64,000 nucleotides of DNA from contig JAQSEB010000059.1 of NCBI GenBank assembly GCA_030063045.1, positions 5,505,690 through 5,569,689 of the forward strand, given 5' to 3'. Of the stretch, positions 56,051-64,000 are shown piece by piece. The position numbers and the translations under genes were made by a program. Source of the DNA: Pratylenchus scribneri. Taxonomy: Eukaryota; Nematoda; Chromadorea; Rhabditida; Pratylenchidae. Numbering within the stretch: the first letter of the stretch is position 1; the number at the start of each line of letters is the position of its first letter. A model generated the notes under the pieces. The model did no database searches. It was not told the origin of the DNA and saw nothing but the letters and a program-made list of their open reading frames with translations.

Positions 56051-57539
56051 CCAGCGAACCTTCGGACCACCCGAAAACAAAAAACTAAATGGATCGGAAA
56101 AAATAATTATGGATCTTTTTTCCTATTCTCGTTTTTAAATTTTTTATTAAGACAAGAAAAAACGAAGATTCAGATACTTTCGATTTTATTTGATTCTCAA
56201 AATTCTGGGCGAACATTTTGGACTAGAAATTATAGATGAACTGAAAGATTCGAAGAAGAAAAATGATAACCGATTAATTAATTCCCAAAGTATTCAACCT
56301 AGCGATATGTCTATATTTGATATTGATATTAATTATCCCTGTCGGTTTGGAACGATTCCATTCATATATATTTATCCTTCCTCAAGTTGGCCTTGTCAAA
56401 CTAAGAATTAAATTGGCCTGGATTATTTGTACCTACTGGTCAGTCACCTGCGGTTCAATAATCAATACAGAAAAAACAATTTTCCATTTGAATATACTGA
56501 AAGATGAAAAAAATAATAAATAATTTTTCTCCAATTGATTTTAAAAATTAAACTTAAATTATAGAGGGAAAGGAAAAGGGACAAGATGAGAAAAAGCCGA
56601 AAAGAGATTCGCTAATTATAACTATTCTTGACAATTTTATCTTGAAAAAATTTAAAAGAGAAATAGAAGAAGAAAAAAGGACAGGGAAAAAGATTTGAAA
56701 TATTGGAATTTACTTTCTTATAAAATCTTATGACAGTCAAATTAATATCTAATTCCCGATTTGAATAATTTCTTTCTCGAAATATTTTCGGATAAAAGTT
56801 AGATTCGAATATAAAATGAAGAAGTATTCCAAAAAAGTGAACATGTTCTTAAAAAATCGTTGGTTAAAAAAGACAAATATAGGGTTTGAGCAATTTTTGT
56901 AAAGCGATATTTAATGATACAACTAAAGATTCCAAAATATGTGGGTTTTAGAAGAACATAAAATTAAGAAATATTTAAGGAGTAAAGGGATTATGGTTGA
57001 AAGACTCCAAGGTTTGAGTGAATTCATAAAAAAATAAAGATGTCAAAAAATTAATAGACTGGACGATTAACTGATTAAGTATCTTTGAAGATGATGTTTG
57101 ACTGAAAAGATTACCTTAAGTCTCCACGCAATTATTTGAAGTAAATGGATTTTCTTTCACATAATAAAAATAATCGAATTAAACCGATTAAGGGTTGTAT
57201 ACCATGTGATATTTTAACAATGTCAACCAGTTTCCCTACCTCATATGTTTCAAATATGGATTAGTCGAAAAGAGGGAAAAGATTGGGTTCTTATATTCAT
57301 TTCAAATAAAAATTAATTATTTTATTTTAACAGTCAGCCTCCTCGTCCCATTAATAAAAAATTATTTAAAAAAAACCACAAATTCCATTATTGTCCCCAT
57401 TTGCCCATAGTAGTCCTCTCTAATATTTTTATTTACCATATGTCTAATAAAACATAAATTTATTGATGTAATGTAAAATTAAGATTATTAGTAAAAATAG
57501 TTATATAAAAAACAATTGAATATATAAAATTTGTAAAAA
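56051..57539. other. AT-rich, no supported gene
   Basis: Contains the third copy of the GAACCGAAAG-type block near 56200 with a short open frame (56190-56411), and otherwise purine-rich AT sequence. Nothing else recognised. Confidence 0.45.
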
Positions 57540-59770
57540 AGTTAAAAATATAGAAGATGAATTTTAAGAGGGAAAAAGACAGAGTTAAGGAATAGAAGAT
57601 GAAATTTCGATAATGGAAGCATATAGAAGACAAAAATTTCGAAATTGTTATTTTAAAAAGTTGTAATTTTAAAGAAAAAATTAAACGAATTTAAGGAATA
57701 GAAGAGACAATTTTGAAAATCATAAGAAATAGAAGATGAAATTTTATAATTTAGAGGCATTTTTGATCATTATTAATGAATTTTGATGCATATTCATACA
57801 GATTGGACATGCTTGTATTTATACTTTGTACGTGTATGTCTATTCTGGTTCTAAATCATTCATCAAATCCTCATACAATATATACTTATCCTCATACATT
57901 TTATTTACATGCCTCCACGCCATACGGTTCTAAAGAATAATATGAATAAATTTATTTAATTCAATGAAATATTCAGATTTATTTTTAAAAAGTTAAGATC
58001 CAGAAGATAGAGTTTTTAGAGGGAAATAGAAGGAGTTAAGGAATAGAAGATGAAATTTGGAGATTGATAAAATTTCTTAATCGTTAATGATAAGAAGATG
58101 TAGTTTTAAGGAGGAAATGAGCGGAGTTAAGGAGTAGAAGATGAAATTTGCAGATTGATAATATTAGAAGATGAAAATTTGAAAACGACAAGATATAGAA
58201 GACAAAATTTCGTACTCGTTAATGATAAGAAGATGTAGTTTTAAGGAGGAAATGGACGGAGTTAAGGATTAGAAGAGACAGTTTTGAAAATGCTAGACAA
58301 TTGAAGATGAAATTTAGTAATTTTGAGGCCTTTTTTGACCATTCTTACATGAATTTTGGGGTGTGCATTCACATTTCATGGCCTAGCATGCATATTTTGA
58401 ATGGTGTGCAAGTTCATTCTGGTTCCGAATCATAGTCATAATTCTCATAACATGAATTCGTCCTCATGCATTTCTACTAGAAAGTTCCATACCAAAAGGT
58501 AGTAGACGATAAGAATATGGAGGTGATGCCGTCGATCTATATTTCCTGAACATATTCTCGAGATTTATGAATAATTCTTTGAGTCTAGCTCCAAGAGTTC
58601 AACTGGATAAAATTGTTCCTTACCATTTTGGATTTTCCTGCCATACAAGAAAGTAAAGTTAATGAAGTTGAGTTTGACCTCGGATATAATAATATTAGAC
58701 CAAAGTACATTTGAAAATCGAATAAAGTCGATAATAGCATGATGTTGGTCGTCCCCAGGAGGAATCAGTTCATTGAAATTGAATACTTTGAAGAAGAACT
58801 GGTCATGATATATAAAGTTTCTACAATTAAATCCTCTTGATCTTAGTGTCGCAATTGTCAACATGGAAAATCAAATATTCAACAAAAGTTTACATGCCTC
58901 CAGACCATACGGTTCTAAAGAATAATATGGATAAATTTATTTAATTCAATGAAATATTCTGATTTATTTTTAAAAAGTTAAGATCTAGAAAATAAAATTT
59001 GTAGAGGAAATAGACGGAGTTAAGGAGTAGAAGATGAAATTTGCAGATTGATAATATTAGAAGATGAAAATTTGAAAACGACAAGATATAGAAGACAAAA
59101 TTTCGTACTCGTTAATGATAAGAAGATGTAGTTTTAAGGAGGAAATGAGCGGAGTTAAGGAGTAGAAGATGAAATTTGCAGATTGATAATATTAGAAGAT
59201 GAAAATTTGAAAACGACAAGATATAGAAGACAAAATTTCGTACTCGTTAATGATAAGAAGATGTAGTTTTAAGGAGGAAATGGACGGAGTTAAGGATTAG
59301 AAGAGACAGTTTTGAAAATGCTAGACAATTGAAGATGAAATTTAGTAATTTTGAGGCCTTTTTTGACCATTCTTACATGAATTTTGGGGTGTGCATTCAC
59401 AGTTCATGGCCTAGCATGCATATTTTGAATGGTGTGCAAGTTCATTCTGGTTCCGAATCATTGCCATAATTCGCAGAGATGTAATTTGGAGATTGATAAT
59501 GTTAGAAGATGAAAATTTGAAAACGACAAGATATTGAAGTCAAAATTTCGTTATCGTTAATGACAAGTAGTTTTAAGGAAGAAATGGGTAGAGTTAAAAA
59601 TTAGAAGAGACACTTTTGAAAATGCTAGACAATTGAAGATAAATATAGTAATTTGGAGTCATTTTTGACCATTATTACATGAATTTAGTGGTGTGAATGC
59701 ACATTTCATGGTCTAGCATGCATATTTTGAATGGTGTGCATGTTCATCCTGACACCGAATCATTACCATA
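57540..59770. repeat. Nested tandem duplications (about 1.03-kb unit with ~135-bp sub-unit)
   Basis: Sequence 58082-58430 recurs almost identically 1027 bases later (59109-59457), and 57910-58005 recurs at 58893-58990. Inside, a ~135-bp block (TAAGAAGATGTAGTTTTAAG...GACAAAATTTCGTACTCG) occurs two to three times in a row. A more diverged copy lies at 59480-59770. High identity shows recent duplication. Confidence 0.8.
58565..58864 (-). CDS. Exon of the 36.9-kb gene family (copy A)
   Basis: An open 99-codon stretch from ATG 58862-58864: MLTIATLRSRGFNCRNFIYH, KVFNFNELIPPGDDQHHAII, SEVKLNFINFTFLYGRKIQN and EQFYPVELLELDSKNYS. The KxNFxNxxF and F/YPVEL blocks resemble MLQSVKMNFENVKF and FEPVEL of the gene at 36885-39130. 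It is probably an internal exon of a partial or complete paralogue, and I could not place its flanking exons. Confidence 0.45.
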   Translation of the reverse strand: MLTIATLRSRGFNCRNFIYHDQFFFKVFNFNELIPPGDDQHHAIIDFIRFSNVLWSNIIISEVKLNFINFTFLYGRKIQNGKEQFYPVELLELDSKNYS

Positions 59771-59839
59771 ATTCTCATAGAACGAGAAGCTTCCATATCA
59801 AAAGGTACTAGAGGATAAGAATATGGAAGTGATACGGTC

Positions 59840-60790
59840 GATCCATGTTTCTTGAACATATTCCCGAGATATGCGGATAATTCTTTGACACTAACTCCAA
59901 GAATTCAACTGGATAAAATCGTTCTTTACCATTTACAATTTTCTCACCCATACATGAAAGGAAATTAATGAAGTTGAGCTTGACCTCGAATATAATAATA
60001 TTAGACCAAAGTACATTTGAAAATCGAAGAAAGTCGATAATAGCATGATGTTGGTCGTCCCCAGGAGGAATCAGTTCATTGAAATTGAATACTTTGAAGA
60101 AGAGCTGGTCATGATATAAAGTTTCTACAATTAAATCCTCTTGATCTTAGTGTCGCAATTGTCAACATAGAAAATCAAATATTCAACAAGTTTTTCGGAT
60201 GTGAATAGATCTTAGATCCATCGACTTCCAGTGATCCACAACGTAAAAATAATTCCAATTAGTTTAGTATAATCACTTTCGATGTAAAAAGACCCAAAAT
60301 AATAAAATAGCCAAGCAAAGTATTCTTCCAAAGCCTTAATTGGAATTTATTCATTTTATTACCAGGTACTTTGGACATTTTCAAATATAATTTTCATTGA
60401 TATATATTTCAATTTCAAACCATTAGCTTATTCATTTTATTTTTAATAATGAACAATGTTGAGGAATCACTTTCTTCCATTTCCTTTTAGTGTAAATGTT
60501 TATAGGTTTATTTTCTTTGTAGTTTATATTTTCTTGTAAATAATTTTTCATTCACACTCATGAAATATTCCATTAATTTTCAATTTGCAACCTATCCAAG
60601 ATCATTTCTTACTTAAAAAATCATTTAAAATCCTTATATTAAAGTGAATTACTTAGAATTGCCAAATAGAAAAATAATTCTTCAATAAAATTTTCTGGAA
60701 GATCCTTTACGAATCCTTCTATTTCTAATATATTCAAGTTTGCCAATTTACTATAATATATTTAAAAAATCAAATGTCGGCTCCATGAAT
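59840..60790 (-). pseudogene. Broken paralogue of the 36.9-kb gene family (copy B)
   Basis: The minus strand at 60650-60790 encodes LANLNILEIEGFVKDLPENF and IEELFFYLAILS, matching HFTVIGIPENFIGELLLHM of the gene at 36885-39130. Downstream, 59840-60170 is a second copy of the 58565-58864 exon, but a 2-base deletion (ATATATCATGA against ATATCATGA near 60113) puts a stop after RNFIS. I therefore read copy B as broken, unless splicing avoids the site. Confidence 0.5.
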
Positions 60791-60799
60791 ATTCTTATT

Positions 60800-61887
60800 G
60801 AGATTAAAACATTAAGTGAATCAACTTCCTCTTCACTCAGTCATATGCCATCGACATCATGATCCCATTAATGTTCGAATATATTTTCGGAATATCTATA
60901 TTTTTATTCTATATTATTATGAAAAATGGAGTAAAACCGACTTTTTTAGGTTGAGTGGTAATTTAATGTATTTCGAGAGGATTAATTTAGTCGACATTGA
61001 TACCGATCGTTGATTTTTTATTGAGAAAATAAAGACTTATTTAAAAGGAAGAGATTTAGACCATTGTATTTTAGAGAGTATTCGACAATTAATTCAGTTA
61101 AAAAAGATAAAAAAAAATTTTATTTGACATTATATTATTTGGAAATCATAGTGGTTGTTTAGTTTAACATTTTGTGAATATTTCACACGGAATCGACCAG
61201 TTCTAAGAAACAATAAAAAGATTATAAATAGTTATTGAAAATAAAGTAATATAATGTATTGAATAGAGAAAATATGCAGTAAGCTAATCTTAAAATAGTC
61301 ATAAATTTTCTTATTCTTCAATTCATTCACCTCTTTCGTCTGTAGTATAATTTTTCATTTTTTTGATCAACCCCGCCAGCTGAATTCTCTTCATCATTTT
61401 ACATTCAATTCCCTTTCATTCTTCATTGATATTTTAATTATATATTCTCTTCTTCTATCAACTTCTAGTTAAAAAAGGCCCTAATTCTAGTCCGGAACAA
61501 AGAATAACCAAATTTCTTTCTCTTCGTCCCTTTCATGAAATGATTTTTCCGTAATTCACTTAACTAGTAAAACTGGGGCTAATTTAATAAAAATAAAAAT
61601 ATAGCGAAGAATTTGATTAAGTTCAAAATTATAGAAATAATTAGGCTTTTTAAATTAATAACATTTAAAGGGAGTCTCTTTAATTTTTATAATTTATGCA
61701 AAGATGGCAAATGTGGTTTTATAAGACAAAATCGGTTACGAAATCTGGTGATCGAATGTCAATTTTAACCAGTAGATTAAATATTATATAATATATCAAA
61801 AAAATAAATTTGATTATATCGATAATATCTTTTTTAGTTCGTTACATATTCTTTGAGCTGATATTTTTACGATAGATACGAGAAAGT
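60800..61887. other. AT-rich, no supported gene
   Basis: One short open frame (60816-61013 +) without motifs. Nothing else recognised. Confidence 0.45.
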
Positions 61888-62265
61888 CTATTTAAGAATG
61901 TAATTTATGAGTAATACTCCCGGTACAATTTGATCGAGTGGTGGAAATATCACAATATCGATACGGCGAAGCAAATATTCAAATACGTGTTCCGAATCCA
62001 TGATCATTGTTTGTAACACGCTTCCATCCCTTAAACTATTATAATATTGGTCGCAAAGTGAATTTAGGCATTGCTTAACGAGTTCTTTCTTTCCGTCCAT
62101 TGTCTTCATTTTCCCTTTATCGATTTTTGTCCCAAATTTTTCTTTACAGTAAATAAAGAATGCATCCAAAATCTCCATATTCCCAAACTTTGAAGACAAT
62201 ATCATTTGTAAGGGGTAAAATGGGGAATCGAAGGGAAAATTCGTATTTTCGTCGTAAGATGCCAT
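61888..62265 (-). CDS. Hypothetical protein or exon, unrecognised
   Basis: From ATG 62263-62265 the frame reads MASYDENTNFPFDSPFYPLQ, MILSSKFGNMEILDAFFIYC, VKQCLNSLCDQYYNSLRDGS and VFEYLLRRIDIVIFPPLDQ, ending LINYILK. A TTTTTTACAG acceptor lies about 20 bases upstream, so it may be a last exon. The pattern PLQMILSSKFGNMEILDAFF is faintly ankyrin-like, but I cannot confirm this. Composition resembles coding sequence. Confidence 0.35.
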   Translation of the reverse strand: MASYDENTNFPFDSPFYPLQMILSSKFGNMEILDAFFIYCKEKFGTKIDKGKMKTMDGKKELVKQCLNSLCDQYYNSLRDGSVLQTMIMDSEHVFEYLLRRIDIVIFPPLDQIVPGVLLINYILK

Positions 62266-62511
62266 AAGTAAAAAATGTAGAAACTGTAAAAAATTTTGTA
62301 AAATGAAGAAATGATCAATCCCCTTTTTTATTCCTAGTGGGCGTGGCCTATCATAATCTCCTAATCTTGACACCTTTCAATTCATGGTTTATTAAAGAAA
62401 TCGATTGTCTAAATGGTCAAATGTAAACACTAGCTCTATTTCTGGAATTATCCCTAAGATCTAACCATAAAATCTAATGGTCACCAACAATAATGGCAAA
62501 GGTCCTCGCGT

Positions 62512-62810
62512 TTAGTCGATATGAGAGTCTAGGAAAAAGATGATCAAGGACGAAAAATGAGAAGAAAGAGTAGGAGAAAAGGGGTAAGGATGTAAGATGA
62601 GGACGAGTGGAAAAAGGGGAATGATTGTCTCGTAGGACGAAAGACGTATGGGGAAAAAGACAAGGACAAAAAAGACGAGTTGCGAAAAGAGTAAGGCCGA
62701 AAGACGAACAAAGGCTAAAAGGATAAGGACGAAAGACGAAGACGAGCGAAGACGAAACAAAGATTAAAAGGATAAGGACGAAGAAGAGCGATTTGAAATT
62801 TGGGCAACAC
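62512..62810. repeat. Purine-rich low-complexity tract
   Basis: About 300 bases of GAAAGACGAA / GGATAAGGACGAA-like repeats, strongly purine-biased on the plus strand. The minus-strand open frames (FVLILLAFVR-type) are by-products. Confidence 0.7.
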
Positions 62811-63604
62811 TGCCCAGGACTCAATTTATGGGAAAGTATAAGTAAAAAGACTAAAATTAAAAGATAAATTTAAAATTTTAACTTGAAGATTTAAGATTAC
62901 TCCCGTTACTCGCTCAATTTTTACTTCACTATATTTTTTACCAGCAAACATTTTTTACCCCTATTTCAGTTATAATCATGACGAATCAAAATCATATGAG
63001 CCTGACCCTAATCGATAAAACACTTTTTTCCATCAGATTTGTAGGGAATTAATTCACCGCTCATCATTTTTCTCCTCTTCGTCCATTTCAATTCATCTGC
63101 ATCTTCTGGTCCATAATTCGACATAAAGTTAAGCCGTCTTTCTTTCTCCCACCCTTCTTTTGATTAATTTTATTACTATATTTTTTATCATCAGATAATT
63201 TGTAGTAAAAACCATTGGGAATTAATTCATAGGTGATCATTTTTCTCCACTTCGTCCCTTTCAGTTTATCAGCACTTTCTAGTCCATAGTTCGAGAAGGA
63301 CACCAATGACGGAGAATACGCATACCTTAAATTTTTCTTAAAATAATCATAATAAATTCAAATTTAAAAATCGATAATAGTGAAAAATTCATTCTTTTTC
63401 CCATCCCACCCTCTTTCCTATCTTAATTTCTCTTTCTTCGTTTCGCACATCAAGCGTTTGCATAGGTTTGACCATTTAGGTATGGTGGCTTGATTGATTA
63501 TAAATTTTGTTTATTTTCATAGACACATAATGATTAGAGAAAAATAAAAAATAATGTACTAATATTCTTCCTCCATCTTCATCGATGACCTAGGATCAAT
63601 AATG

Positions 63605-64000
63605 GCAACAGATGGCTAGCATTCAATTATTGAAATGTCTTTTATCGCTTACTTTTTCAGATGATTGCTGTTCATTGAATTAGAAACAATTTAGAACAAC
63701 TGTATGGTTATTGACTTCTAAATGTCATTTAGGTGTGGGCTTCCAGAAAATCAAATTTCCAACATCTCCGCGCGCCGTTACCTAGCGCTACGCGCTAGAA
63801 TATGAACGGCGACGCCGATGGCGTCGTCGGCGCGCGGAGATGTTGGAAATTTGATTTTCTGGAAGCCCACACCTAAATGACATTTAGAAGTCAATAACCA
63901 TACAGTTGTTCTAAATTGTTTCTAATTCAATGAACAGCAATCATCTGAAAAAGTAAGCGATAAAAGACATTTCAATAATTGAATGCTAGCCATCTGTTGC
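63605..64000. repeat. Perfect 173-bp inverted repeat with 50-bp spacer
   Basis: Arm 63605-63777 is the exact reverse complement of 63828-64000, with no mismatch seen. The spacer (63778-63827) is GC-rich and holds small palindromes (TAGCGCTACGCGCTA and GACGCCGATGGCGTC). The arms may continue beyond the window. It can be a fold-back element or an assembly artefact. Confidence 0.95.

Noticed and set aside
62474..62824. Minus-strand ORFs rich in L, V and R
   Set aside because: They translate a purine-rich low-complexity tract; repeated residues follow the DNA repeat.

Overview
This is an assembled stretch of an animal nuclear genome, almost certainly a nematode. The evidence is AT-rich DNA, genes split into many small exons by introns often only 40-60 bp long, and nematode-type secreted families: a ground-like (hedgehog-related) protein, ShKT proteins and a secreted tyrosinase. 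Conserved housekeeping genes sit beside them. I cannot fix the species; a tylenchid-like nematode is a guess.

Layout. 1-2.3 kb: secreted tyrosinase (-). 3.4-4.5 kb: a 19-bp tandem array. 4.9-7.2 kb: serine palmitoyltransferase long-chain-base subunit 2 (+). 7.8-10.9 kb: mitochondrial valyl-tRNA synthetase (-) that has lost its CP1 editing domain and carries a transposon with a nested SINE in one intron. 11.2-16.4 kb: mixed-lineage kinase MLK (-). 16.9-17.5 kb: small unknown gene (+). 17.9-19.7 kb: TSR3 fused in frame to BUD32/PRPK (-). 19.9-22.1 kb: FIP1 (-). 22.5-24.7 kb: HMG-CoA synthase (-). 25.8-28.0 kb: PiT phosphate transporter (-). 29.9-31.9 kb: casein-kinase-1-like kinase (-). 32.8-35.2 kb: cytosolic seryl-tRNA synthetase (-). 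35.5-36.1 kb: small unknown gene (-). 36.9-39.1 kb: lineage-specific, possibly F-box-like protein (-). 39.8-41.0 kb: four-TM protein (-). 41.6-42.7 kb: proline-rich secreted protein (-). 44.3-47.2 kb: ground-like protein (+). 47.3-50.3 kb: two ShKT paralogues (-). 51.1-51.6 kb: acidic secreted protein (+).

From about 51.7 kb the character changes: degenerate long repeats, hairpin repeats, recent local duplications, decayed copies of the 36.9-kb gene family, and a perfect 173-bp inverted repeat at the right edge.

The genes do not form one pathway. Common themes are translation and RNA biogenesis (ValRS, SerRS, TSR3-BUD32, FIP1), lipid precursors (SPT, HMG-CoA synthase) and secreted cuticle or extracellular proteins (tyrosinase, ShKT, ground-like). 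The most notable features are the TSR3-BUD32 fusion, the editing-domain-less ValRS, and introns that are almost wholly TIR elements or a shared 34-bp satellite. All exon boundaries were read by eye from GT/GC-AG sites and family motifs, so gene spans are firmer than individual exon ends.
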